Below, piece after piece: positions 10,918 to 21,066 of a stretch of DNA of 41,186 nt. Below the pieces are notes generated by a model. It did not search any database. It was not told the DNA's origin and saw only the letters and a program-made list of their open reading frames with translations. Each line of letters begins with the position of its first letter. Position 1 is the first letter of the stretch. The translations under genes were made by a program, and so were the position numbers. The stretch is from positions 1 through 41,186 of the forward strand of contig JAUCBJ010006971.1 in the NCBI GenBank assembly GCA_032718475.1, written 5' to 3'. The stretch comes from Nemertoderma westbladi. Its lineage: Eukaryota > Xenacoelomorpha > Nemertodermatida > Nemertodermatidae.

Positions 10918-12516
10918 TTAATTCCCCGTACACCTTCTTTCTTCTGTGGAATTTCTGGGTGATACCTCTCTTGAAGGAATTCTACAGACTTCTCTGCTTC
11001 TTTGAAGTGTTTTATACACCATCTTGCGACACCCTTTGTTAAATCGCACCTGGTCTACCTCTGTAATATAGGGAAGCGCCTCTTTCAGCTTCTTAGAATA
11101 TGTTAGTTTCTTCAACCACTTGTGGAATTCCGGGGATAATACAACCAAATCTTTTCTACTGTTGGCCATAACCATAGTGACGTCTTTCAAATCATACATT
11201 GCTGGTTGTCTTTTTATACTCCTCTCTATATTTCCATGAACCGAATCGGCTAACATGTGCGTATGTCCCTTGGTGAGGTACTTCAATGAGATTGACTGTG
11301 GCCCACCTGTGGCATTGACAATCGCTACACATGCGCCAAAGAGCAACCAGTTTTCATTTTGACCCGTACAATTATCCAGCCAAAATATAAACTCTTTGGA
11401 ATCCCGCTCTTCTCTGATGATCCTTAACATACAATCGACCAATGAGTCAGCATCCCGACCTTGCTGCCCCTCATGCCACACCACACAATAGTCATTCATC
11501 CCCCCTCCAACGTCACCACTCCCAATCCCCTCAGTATGTCCCCCTCCAATGTCACTACTCCCCTCAATATGTCCCCCTCCAACGTCACCACTCCCACACC
11601 CTTCTGTATGTCCCCCTCCAACATCACCACTCACACTCCCCTCTGTATGTCCCCCTCCAACGTCACCACTCCCACTCCCCTCTGTATGTCCCCCTCCAAC
11701 ATCACCACTCACACTCCCCTCTGTATGTCCCCCTCCAACATCACCACTCACACTCCCCTCTGTATGTCCCCCTCCAACATCACCACTCACACTCCCCTCT
11801 GTATGTCCCCCTCCAACGTCACCACTCCCACTCCCCTCTGTATGTCCCCCTCCAACATCACCACTCACACTCCCCTCTGTATGTCCCCCTCCAACATCAC
11901 CACTCACACTCCCCTCTGTATGTCCCCCTCCAACATCACCACTCACACTCCCCTCTGTATGTCCCCCTCCAACATCACCACTCACACTCCCCTCTGTATG
12001 TCCCCCACCAACGTCACCACTCCCACTCCCCTCTGTATGTCCCCCTCCAACATCACCACTCCCACTCCCCTCTGTATGTCCCCCTCCAACATCACCACTC
12101 ACACTCCCCTCTGTATGTCCCCCTCCAACATCACCACTCACACTCCCCTCTGTATGTCCCCCCCCAACGTCACCACTCCCACTCCCCTCTGTATGTCCCC
12201 CTCCAACATCACCACTCACACTCCCCTCTGTATGTCCCCCTCCAACATCACCACTCACACTCCCCTCTGTATGTCCCCCTCCAACATCACCACTCACACT
12301 CCCCTCTGTATGTCCCCCTCCAACATCACCACTCACACTCCCCTCTGTATGTCCCCCTCCAACGTCACCATTTACCAGAAGCATTGGAATCATTAGGGGG
12401 TATAGCCTTCCTCCGTAGAGGATATTGTTTGCGTGTGGCAGATATTGTTTACTTACACGAATATCAGTGCTATGCTTTATATAAAATAAACAAACTGGCT
12501 TGCTACCAAGAGTCAA
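10918..12516 (-). pseudogene. Transposase-like DDE-type (DUF7869-like) frame with coding minisatellite
   Basis: An open minus-strand frame of about 530 codons. The first in-frame ATG is at 12393; the upstream part has no ATG, so it may be an exon or a truncated N terminus. The middle (12370 to 11500) is about 22 copies of a 13-residue unit, GGGHTEGSVSGDV. From 11499 the sequence changes to a globular domain: VVWHEGQQGRDADSL, EFIFWLDNCTGQNENW and YLTKGHTHMLADSVHG. These resemble the WHEG, FxxDNCxGQNxN and KGHTxxxADSxH motifs of DUF7869 / RNase H-like domains common in invertebrate transposons; the Asp of LDNC and the Asp of ADSV are candidate metal ligands. The usual N-terminal domains are missing. 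It lies inside the TIR element at 9635-13220, so it is probably that element's decayed transposase. Confidence 0.75.
11500..12370. repeat. 39-bp coding minisatellite, about 22 units
   Basis: Consecutive 39-bp units (plus-strand core cccctctgtatgtccccctc followed by caacatcaccactcacact). Variation is mainly at two positions, aac(a/g)tcacc and cactc(a/c)cac. The length is a multiple of three and the array keeps the minus-strand transposase-like frame open. Open frames on the plus strand through the same array are composition shadows. Confidence 0.95.
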
Positions 12517-13411
12517 GAAAGTGTTTAAAAAATCTGTTGTTCTGATTCTTTGATCGATGAATTGCTTATAGATGACAAAACGGTATGGTACAGTAACACA
12601 ACCTACTGGTAAACTCTTGTTACCTAAACTCTCATGGTTGTTTACCTAAACTGAAACTTTACAATATGTTATCATAACGCTTTGTGTAGTTTGTTAATGC
12701 CTGAATTGTTGATTTATGAATTAACTACCGGTAAACGGTAGCTGGCCGTGACAATTGCAAATGAATTGTTCAGACTAAATGACCAGTTAACTGTGTTTTG
12801 AAATATATCTAGAACATTTATTGAACATTGAATTTGTAATCAAAACCGTCTATCTGAGAAAGATTTGTTCTAGAGGTGGTCCAAAACCGTCTATCTCCAG
12901 ATAGATGGTTTTGATAAATTAAACGAATTTCCGAAACAGAGATACACTGTTTTGATAAATTAATAATCATGGAGATCTTGCATCCTATTGGTCAGTTAAT
13001 TTTTTTCGGTTAATTTTTCTCAGATAAATGGTTTTGATTAAAAATTGCTTCAAAAAATATCGAGATACACGGTTTTGGTCGCAAACCATTTTCTTTGCAT
13101 TTGATTATCAAGCTTCGGGACCTGGATAGAAAGATGCGCCTTGAAATTCTGATTCCAAATATATAAATATGTCATTTTCGTCAAAAATCGAGATACACGG
13201 TTTTGGAATATAAGGGCCGATCTGTGTTTGAAGTCGCCCATTTTGTTAGTTTGTGTAACAGGTTAATCGGCGCAAACACAGTATATAGTAAGAGCTACTT
13301 TACACACAAGTAAAATAAGCAAATTAAGTATTTTGTAAACAAGCCAACAATTTTTCTTAAGATAAAAATAAATAATTATTAGTCTTTAATTATTCGTCCT
13401 AATTTCACCAG

Positions 13412-13940
13412 TTCCTCCGCCAACTATAGGCCGCGTCACGAATGTCACCACCACTGCGGACATCCTCTTCCCTCACCGCCGGTGCAACAAGGCCCTATAA
13501 TCATAGGTCCACCCCCCGCGCCGCCCCCACCTCCCCAACAACCCCCCATTACAGCCCCAGCCCCACCTAGCGCTCCAACCATCATTGGGTTCGGAGATTC
13601 CGTATCCGACCGGTGCACCTGCGACTACCGGTACACCCACCCTACCGACAACCCACAGTGTTGTTGTGACTCTCTGTACCCTGAAGTGGGCGTCAGCTGT
13701 CACGAAAACCATGATGGACGTGGTTATAAAGAGAAAGACCACGGAACCTACATGAATTTCGGCAAATGTGTTCAAAAATACACAGGTTGCCCAATTAGGC
13801 GTTGTGAAATCAATGCCGAAGAATGTCCAGATATTGGAGTTGGTAGATGCTATAATCCGAATCGGAAACCCCCCGGAAAACTACGGGAGTTCTTAAGAAA
13901 AATGTTGTCTTCGAAATCAAAGGGAAATTTAAAAAAGTAA
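13412..13940 (+). CDS. Hypothetical Cys/Pro-rich reading frame, probably a terminal exon
   Basis: The frame is open from 13383 to the stop at 13938 with no ATG near its start. A plausible 3' splice site (pyrimidine-rich tract ending ttcaccag at 13411) suggests a last exon from 13412. The product starts SSANYRPRHECHHHCGHP, passes through PIIIGPPPAPPPPPQQPP, then a Cys-rich domain (RCTCDYRY, NPQCCCD, SCHENHDG, GCPIRRCEI, EECPDIGVGRCYNP) and a basic tail. Ten or more Cys in about 80 residues suggests a disulphide-rich or metal-binding fold; I do not recognise it. Another frame over 13420-13470 reads PTIGRVT, matching IGRVT in the protein at 7632, so a frameshift or frame-switching splice is possible. 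AATAAA lies at 14009-14014. Confidence 0.45.
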
Positions 13941-14008
13941 AGGTGACAAAAACAGCGAGAATAGCGTTGAGTTTAAACGAAAATGAACTTAATACTTTGA
14001 GCAATGAT

Positions 14009-14014
14009 AATAAA
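14009..14014 (+). promoter_or_regulatory. Possible polyadenylation signal
   Basis: AATAAA about 70 bases after the stop at 13940, a suitable distance for the 3' end of the Cys-rich frame. Confidence 0.35.
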
Positions 14015-14274
14015 TATTGACGAGAATACTGAAACTGAAAGTAAAACTGAAAATATCATCATCAATAAACCCGATGCCAATGTTTATAATGCTGTACCAA
14101 TGGGCCCTACCACCTCATCCCCGTTTTAGATAAAAATAAGGTAACTAATAAAACTGCCAAATAAACCAAATTTAAACAAATTATATTGGTATGGAGGCCA
14201 AGTCGCAAGTCAAATAAGAACCTACCTCAGGTTGGCATGGTTGCTACGTGAATCCTACGAAAATTTGACAGGTA

Positions 14275-14560
14275 AGACGTTAGAAGTTCCCCCTTGTTGT
14301 AGTGGTTGCATTGAATTCTTGGAGGTCGTGGGTTCGATCTCCGCATGGAGGCCCGGCCAGATTTCGTTCAGGCACGATTGCTTCAAAGGGTGAAACCAGG
14401 GCCCATCTCTGCAATGAATCCTTAAATTGTATCTAAATGAGTACTGGAGTTTCCTCTGGGGAGTATAGTCCTGGGGGGACCGCACTGGAAATAAGTCGTC
14501 AGACTTTGTGCGTAATCCCTGGCCCAAACGGACGAAGAAAACTTTACTTTTATATAAGGG
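14275..14560 (+). mobile_element. tRNA-derived SINE-like element
   Basis: An RNA polymerase III-type A-box-like stretch (tagtggttgca, about 14300) is followed about 35 bases later by a B box (gggttcgatct, about 14331). This is the internal promoter layout of tRNA-derived SINEs. Downstream is an unrelated body (cgcatggaggcccggcc ... tcctctggggagtatagtcc ... taatccctggccc). It does not fold as a functional tRNA and no anticodon arm is convincing. It sits between the Cys-rich frame and the 36-bp satellite. Confidence 0.6.
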
Positions 14561-14654
14561 AGTTTAAGGCTCGGATGTTATATAGATTGAAACTTTAGTT
14601 AAGGAGGTCCTGATTACTTGTAGCAAACAGTCGGTAGCTGTCGGTCTTTCGATA

Positions 14655-17570
14655 GCAGCTACCCGAGGCTACGTTGGGCGCTACTCCTGCCTGCTACCCG
14701 AAGGAAGGGGTGGGCGCTACTCCTATCTGCTACCCAAGGCTACGTTGGACGCTACTCCTACCTGCTACCCGAAGGAAGGGGTGGGCGCTACTCCTATCTG
14801 CTACCCGAGGCTACGTTGGGCGCTACTCCAACCTGCTACCCGACGGTAGGTTACTTTTATCTGCTACCCGAAGGTAGGGGTGGGCGCTACTCCTATCTGT
14901 TACCCGAAGATAGGGATGGGCGCTACTCATATCTACTACCCGAAGGTAGGGGTGGGCGCTACTCCTATCTGCTACCCGAGGGTATTGGTGGGCGTTACTT
15001 CTATCTGCTACCCGAAGGGGTATGGGTGGGCGCTACTCACATCTGCTACCCAAAGGTAGGGGTGGGCGCTACTCCTATCTGCTACCCGAAGGTCGGGGTG
15101 GGCGCTACTCCTATCTGCTACCCGAAGGTAGGGGTGGGCGCTACTCCTATCCGCTACCCGAAGGGGTATGGGTGGGCGCTACTCACATCTGCTACCCAAA
15201 GGTAGGGGTGGGCGCTCCTCCTATCTGCTACCCGAAGGTATGGGTGGGCGCTACTCACATCTGCTACCCGAAGGTAGGGGTGGGCGCTACTCTTATCCGC
15301 TACCCGAAGGGGTATGGGTGGGCGCTACTCACATCTGCTACCCGAAGGTAGGGGTGGGCGCTACTCCCATCTGCTACCCGAAGGTAGGGGTGGGCGCTTC
15401 TCCTATCTGCTACCCGAAGGTAGGGGTGGGCGCTACTCCTATCTGCTACCCGAAGGTAGGGGTGGGCGCTATTCCTATCTAGCTCCCCGAAGGTAGGGGT
15501 GGGCACTACTCCTATCTGCTACCCGAAGGTAGGGGTGGGCGCTACTCCTATCTGCTATCCGAAGGTAGGGGTGGGCGCTACTCCTATCTGCTACCCGAAG
15601 GTAGGGGTGGGCGCTATTCCTAACTAGCTCCCCGAAGGTAGGGGTGGACGCTACTCCTATCTGCTACACGAAGGTAGGGGTGGGCGCTACTCCTATCTGC
15701 TACCCGAGGGTAGGGGTGGGCGCTACTCCTATCTACTAACCGAAGGTAGGGGTGGGCGCTATTCCTATCTAGCTCCCCGAAGGTAGGGGTGGGCGCTACT
15801 CCTATCTGCTACCCGAAGGTAGGGGTGGGCGCTACTCCTATCTGCTACCCGAAGGTAGGGGTGGGCGCTACTCCTATCTGCTACCCGAGGGTAGGAGTGG
15901 GCGCTACTCCTATCTGCTACCCGAAGGTAGGGGTGGGCGCTTCTCCTATCTGCTACACGAGGGTAGGGGTGGGCGCTACTCCTATCTGCTACCCGAAGGT
16001 AGGGGTGGGCGCTACTCCTATCTGCTACCCGAAGGTAGGGGTGGGCGCTACTCCTATCTGCTACCCGAGGGTAGGGGTTGGCGCTACTCCTATCTGCTAC
16101 CCAAAGGTAGGGGTGGGCGCTACTCCTATCTGCTACCCGAAGGTAGGGGTGGGCGCTACTCCTATCTGCTACCCGAGGGTAGGGGGTGGGCGCTACTCCT
16201 ATCTGCTACCCGAAGGTAGGGGTGGGCGCTACTCCTATCTGCTACCCGAAGGTAGGGGTGGGCGCTACTTCTGCTACCCGAAGGTAGGGGTGGGCGCTAT
16301 TCCTATCTAGCTCCCCGAAGATAGAGGTGGGCGCTATTCCTGTCTGCTACCCGAAGGTAGGGGAGGGTGCTACTCCTATCTGCTACCCGAGGGTAGGGGT
16401 GGGCGCTACTCCTATCTAGCTCCCCGAAGGCTGGGGTGGGCGCTACTCCTATCTGCTACCCGAAGGTAGGGGTGGGCGCTACTCCTATCTGCTACCCGAA
16501 GGTAGGGGTGGGCGCTACTCCTATCTGCTACCCGAAGGTAGGGGTGGGCGCTACTTCTGCTACCCGAAGGTAGGGGTGGGCGCTATTCCTATCTAGCTCC
16601 CCGAAGATAGAGGTGGGCGCTATTCCTGTCTGCTACCCGAAGGTAGGGGAGGGTGCTACTCCTATCTGCTACCCGAGGGTAGGGGTGGGCGCTACTCCTA
16701 TCTAGCTCCCCGAAGGCTGGGGTGGGCGCTACTCCTATCTGCTACCCGAAGGTAGGGGTGGGCGCTATTCCTGTCTGCTACCCGAAGGTAGGGGAGGGTG
16801 CTACTCCTATCTGCTACCCGAAGGTAGGGGTGGGCGCTATTCCTATCTAGCTCCCCGAAGGTAGAGGTGGGCGCTATTCCTGTCTGCTACCCGAAGGTAG
16901 GGGAGGGTGCTACTCCTATCTGCTACCCGAGGGTAGGGGTGGGCGCTACTCCTATCTGCTCCCCGAAGGTAAGGGTGGGCGCTACTCCTATCTGCTACCC
17001 GAAGGTAGGGGTGGGCGCTACTCCTATCTGTTACACGAAGGTAGGGGTGGGCGCTACTCCTATCTGCTACCCGAAGATAGGGGTGGGCGCTGCTCCTATC
17101 TGCTACCCGAGGGTAGGGGTGGGCGCTACTCCTATCTGCAACCCGAAGGTAGGGGTGGGCGCTATTCCTATCTAGCTCCCCAAAGGTAGGGGTGGGCGCT
17201 ACTCCTATCTGCTACCCGAAGGTAGGGGTGGGCGCTGCTCCTATCTGCTACCCGAGGGTAGGGGTGGGCGCTACTCCTATCTGCAACCCGAAGGTAGGGG
17301 TGGGCGCTATTCCTATCTGCTACACGAAGGTAGGGGTGGGCGCTACTCCTATCTGCTACCCGAAGATAGGGGTGGGCGCTACTCCTATCTGCTATCCGAA
17401 GGTAGGGGTGGGCGCTACTCCTATCAGCTACCCGAAGATAGGGGTGGGCGCTACTCCTATCTGCTACCCGAAGGTAGGGTTGGGCGCTACTCCTATCTGC
17501 TACCCGAAGTTGGGGGTGGGCGCTACTCCTATCTGCTACCCGAAGATAGGGGTGGGCGCTACTCCCATCC
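14655..17570. repeat. 36-bp minisatellite, about 80 units, with higher-order structure
   Basis: The unit is ggtaggggtgggcgctactc followed by ctatctgctacccgaa (36 bp). Recurrent variants include a 32-bp short unit, a 37-bp unit with ctagctcccc, and units with gaaggggtatggg. Variants recur in register: gaaggggtatggg at 15014, 15160 and 15306 (period 146), and an eight-unit block with ctacttctgc at 16265 recurring at 16551 (period 286). Because the unit is a multiple of three and lacks stops in several frames, long apparent reading frames on both strands are artefacts. GC-rich against AT-rich flanks. Confidence 0.97.
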
Positions 17571-17573
17571 CAC

Positions 17574-17695
17574 GACTCGACTCGACTCGACCCCGCGGGA
17601 TGAAAGGCTGAGTGACCCTGTCGGGGCTCGAACCTACAACCAATAGATCGCAGGCCTGGCCTCAACCCACATATCTACCCCGCCATCAAACAATT
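17574..17695 (-). mobile_element. SINE-like fragment with (GTCGA)n tail
   Basis: On the minus strand, a B-box-like ggttcgagcccc (about 17631-17620) is followed by ctcagcctttcatcccgcgg and a tail of tcgag repeats (17592-17574), with the 36-bp satellite directly after it. The tail wording resembles tRNA-derived SINEs common in molluscs and some other marine invertebrates, from memory only. An A-box-like tagatatgtggg lies about 45 bases upstream of the B box. Confidence 0.55.
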
Positions 17696-18628
17696 TATAT
17701 AGTTCGAATTCCCAACAGGATTAATTCATTAGTCTCTCAGCGTCTCACATAATCTAACAGTAATTAAAAATAAATAAGAGAGGAGGAATTGGGAAATTGG
17801 GAAAAAGTAAATGGATGACATTTTTGGTCTTTAATAACTTTTTTTCATTTTATATGTACTGTATCGTCGGTGAAAAGGCAAAAGGGCATTTATGCATGCG
17901 ATTCCTGACAATGTCCTAATTTTTCTGGCGAAATATAAAAGCCTAAAATAAACGTGATTTTTGTGCAAAAATATAGCGTTTTTTCTGCAATTTTTCGGGT
18001 GTAAAAGTGCATTTGGGTAAAACAATTGTAAAGGAAATTTACTTAAATAAATTCACTAAAGGCTAAAAGGGTATTACTAAATGCAAAAGATAATTTGATA
18101 ATGCCATTGTCACCACCAACTTATATCGACCATAGCATGTCAAGTACTATGAGAACTGATAAAGAGCTTCACCAGATACCAAATATATTAAATTTGGTTG
18201 AACCAATAAAGACTTATAAGGTTTTTAGTGTCTCCTGAACAATTTTTTTTATCGAATAGCCTTTTGCCTAATAAGAGACGATATATCCCTCAAGTAAACA
18301 ACTATATACATCACTGAGTCAAAGTAACACTTTTCAGCGTCATGATGACCGCATCAAGGTCATCACCATTGATTTTTCTTCGTATTAACCAATTAATTAT
18401 ATATAAATCTACAAGATGCGATTGTCTACTGTAACAAAGAGTATCTACCGAAATCAAAATTTAAAACAACCAAAACAACACACCCAAGAAAAACATATAC
18501 CCATAAAAACAAGAAAAATATTTGATAAATTATATAATTTAATGGAAATGTTCTACATAAAGTTTTGTAGACAAAACAGCAATTAAAAAAATAAAGATTG
18601 AATTGATCTAACCTAAAAGGCAGATAAA
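17696..18628. other. AT-rich intergenic DNA downstream of ERGIC1
   Basis: No gene seen. The plus-strand TTTAAT at 18538-18543 reads ATTAAA on the minus strand, about 90 bases past the ERGIC1 stop, and could be its polyadenylation signal. Confidence 0.5.
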
Positions 18629-19495
18629 TTAGCTTAATTTACCGAGTTGGGACTTCCTGTAAATTTCCGATGCGGAGAAAAACAGCGAGTCAATGATGCC
18701 AGCTACGGTGAAGACCCCGCCAACAATAGCGCAGACAGTGGTGACGAAATGGTAGAATGGTTGTCGCGTCTCACGGTAGTTCACCGAGATGGGGTTGATG
18801 TCGTGTTTGAACCAGATTGCGGGGGTGCTGCGATGTGAGCCGCTGGAGACATGGGCCTTGTGCGCGAATGTGTACTGGTAACTGTAGGAGACGTTCCCAC
18901 TAAAATGTTGGTAGACAGTGGGGACGATCTTTAGGTAGTATTCGTGGGTGGCGCCGGCGTCGGATGTGCGCTTGTCACCGTTGGCGAGGCTGTCGAAGGA
19001 CCCGAGAGTATTGCCTTCGAATAGGACGTCTCCGAACTGGAGGGTGTGTATCTGGTGTCGCATTACCGGCATCCCGTCCCCGGACCCGGTAGCGTGGGTC
19101 GATACGTGGAAGTTGCCAGGCACTTTGGATATCTGGAAGTTGGCCCTGAACTTGCAGCCTTTCCCGTCGTTGATTGGCTCTTTGACGACGTTGTCAACGT
19201 AACCAACCTCGTGCCGACCCAACTGGTCTTGTATGTCCAGCCCAACCACTATACAGTTGAGTTCGGGAAGGGATATGTTGAACATTGCCGATATTCGCAT
19301 CTCGTCTCCTTTTGGATCCCCAACAACCAACTCTGATTGCAGCGTTGGCGTTATAAACGACCCCAATTCTTTTACTATGAGGAAGGTTATCGAGGTAACG
19401 CAGATGACAGAGAATATTCCGCCGGCGATAGTGGGTTGCGAGAGGTCTTTAGGTACCTTGCGGTAAATATCTAGACGACGAAAATCGAAAAACAT
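18629..19495 (-). CDS. ERGIC1: ERGIC1, ER-Golgi intermediate compartment protein 1
   Basis: A 288-residue membrane protein that cycles between the ER, the intermediate compartment and the cis-Golgi, where the family (ERGIC1 with ERGIC2/ERGIC3, Erv41/Erv46 type) works as a cargo-receptor complex. The start FFDFRRLDIYRKVPKDL matches the family N terminus, so the ATG at 19495 is secure. A first membrane segment lies at about residues 24-46. A lumenal domain follows, with VGLDIQDQLGRHEVG, KVPGNFHVSTHA and YYLKIVPTVY, all family landmarks. A second membrane segment (about 247-270, FVTTVCAIVGGVFTVAGI) precedes a short cytoplasmic tail ending QLGKLS. Length is close to the usual ~290 residues. The frame has no intron, unlike the multi-exon vertebrate gene: either an intact retrogene or an intron-poor lineage. 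No disabling change is seen. Confidence 0.96.
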   Translation of the reverse strand: MFFDFRRLDIYRKVPKDLSQPTIAGGIFSVICVTSITFLIVKELGSFITPTLQSELVVGDPKGDEMRISAMFNISLPELNCIVVGLDIQDQLGRHEVGYVDNVVKEPINDGKGCKFRANFQISKVPGNFHVSTHATGSGDGMPVMRHQIHTLQFGDVLFEGNTLGSFDSLANGDKRTSDAGATHEYYLKIVPTVYQHFSGNVSYSYQYTFAHKAHVSSGSHRSTPAIWFKHDINPISVNYRETRQPFYHFVTTVCAIVGGVFTVAGIIDSLFFSASEIYRKSQLGKLS

Positions 19496-19919
19496 TGTCG
19501 TTTAAATAATAGCAACGAAATAATTGCAACTTGAAATCTTTTGATACACGAAATTTCAGTAATATAACTGGATAGCTAGATACTGTACATGTTAGGGAAA
19601 ATATTTATTTACATCATTGTGTATAAAAAGTAGCACTTGTCTCTGCGTTACATGACCCGAGTGCATTTACGTAACGAGAGAGCGGAATGATGGAGGTTTA
19701 CAGGAGTTCCGTCCTATAGGCCGCAACGCTGGAAAGTAAACACTAACTTAGTAACAATAAACTTCTAGAACTCGTCTTGAGTATTCTCCATTAATGGAAG
19801 CCATTGTTTTAGGCCAATCGTAAGATTATTTACCGTACATTATTACAGAATTTCATAAAAAGGATATTAATTTCATTAATATTCCTAAACATTACGATAT
19901 TAATACAAATAATTAAAGG
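19496..19919. other. Presumed ERGIC1 upstream region
   Basis: AT-rich DNA upstream of the ERGIC1 start. I see no TATA box at a persuasive position and no conserved motif that I can name. It ends at the target duplication of the hAT-like element. Confidence 0.4.
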
Positions 19920-20716
19920 GTTTAGAGCAGGGTTTTTTTTTTAAATGTCCGCTGTCAAAAGTTTCTAAACGGCGAGGAAAAATTTAGAAAATCTCTAATT
20001 TGTTTAGAAAACCAAAATAATTTGACAATGACGAATTTGAAAGATTCCAGTAGAGCACGGGAGATATATACCTTCTTGTGACATCGACGGACTCAGATAA
20101 AATCTGAAAGCGACTTATGACATACGACTCATGAGTTACCAATAAGACGCGGGCTTACGTAATCTTAAATATCATCGAAGCATTAAACTAATAAAGACCT
20201 ACTACCCTATGTAATGCAGCGTTGGTAAATTAATGCCATTTTTATTGGGAAGGAATATTCCACATGATTGGGGTGTTGGGACAGAAAATAAGTATAAAAT
20301 TTATAAGACTGTAAATTATGGTGAATGTCAGTGAAACACTCTTAAACACTGTAACACAGTCGATGTCGATCTACTTAGAAATAAACAATACCAAAGAAGT
20401 GAGTTTATTTGATATTATAGAAGTTGGTACAAATGAAGCTGATGGTGATGAATCAGATTTAGAGGATCAAGTATTCGATTCTGGTGAATGAACAAGGAAC
20501 AAACAACATTAATAATTAATTATATATGGTTATCTTAAATTTTGATTTACACAGGTGTTTTTATTTCAAACGCTGTAGTAAAGTTTATATTTTTCAATTT
20601 GTTGTTGCAATATTTAATTTTAGAAATATTTCTAAACAAGTTTAAAAAATTTAGAAATCACTATTTTTATTTATAAATTTCACTAACAAATTTAGAAAAA
20701 AAAACCTGGTTCAGAG
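19920..20716. mobile_element. hAT-like non-autonomous element with 8-bp target duplication
   Basis: The element proper spans 19928-20708 (781 bp). It begins CAGGGTTTTTTTTTT and ends AAAAAAAACCTG, imperfect inverted repeats of the CAGG-type used by hAT transposons, with ttctaaa/tttagaa motifs repeated just inside both ends. It is flanked by gtttagag (19920-19927) and gttcagag (20709-20716), an 8-bp duplication with one mismatch, as expected for hAT. A 42-codon acidic frame (20363-20491, ending DESDLEDQVFDSGE) may be a transposase scrap or chance. Confidence 0.75.
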
Positions 20717-20940
20717 CGCCCATAAACTAACATAATAACAAAATTAACAATTTTTTGTGTGTATTCAGCGTTTACGACCCTTGAATATTTATGAAACGCT
20801 GAAAAGTGCTACTTTATTTAAACAATGATGTAAATAGTAATGTATAATAGTGTAGTACTTAATGTTGTACTTAATGTCAATGTTAATGTTGTAACTATAA
20901 TAATAATTACAATGTACCTTATAACTTGGAACAGTTTAAC

Positions 20941-21066
20941 CCGGTTCACCGACAAACTTCGCGTTATCGCGTTGACAGTACAGTGACAGCGCTGTCAAAG
21001 TGGATACAAAATGCGACGCACATCTACCGCACTGTCACCGCGAAGTGTGTCTATGAATTGAACCGG
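20941..21066. repeat. Imperfect inverted repeat of about 126 bp
   Basis: The left side starts ccggttca and contains cttcgcg and ttgacagt; the right side mirrors these (actgtcaccgcgaag ... tgaaccgg). The centre has another palindrome, tgacagcgctgtca. It is GC-richer than the flanks. A 92-codon frame crosses it (20926-21204) without recognisable similarity; I do not call it a gene. Confidence 0.6.

Larger units (their letters stand above)
9635..13220 (-). mobile_element. TIR DNA transposon with subterminal repeats and a DDE-like gene
   Basis: The two ends are inverted copies: 9635 onward reads tcggcccttatattccaaaa then ccgtgtatctc, and the reverse complement is found ending at 13220. Variants of the motif aaaaccgtNtatctc recur inside both ends: near 10000 on the left, and near 12843, 12885, 12905, 12945, 13025 and 13065 on the right. 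This is typical of subterminal transposase-binding repeats. The interior holds a minus-strand DDE-like reading frame, a 39-bp coding minisatellite and a 34-bp non-coding minisatellite. A clear target duplication was not found, and the superfamily is undetermined. Confidence 0.75.

Noticed and set aside
11442-12545. Plus-strand frames of 290-370 codons over the 39-bp array
   Set aside because: They end outside the array in no recognisable domain, while the minus strand enters a recognisable DDE-like domain.
14674-17665. Many 60-170 codon frames on both strands in the 36-bp array
   Set aside because: The unit is a multiple of three without stops in several frames, so all such frames are forced by the repeat; there is no flanking domain.
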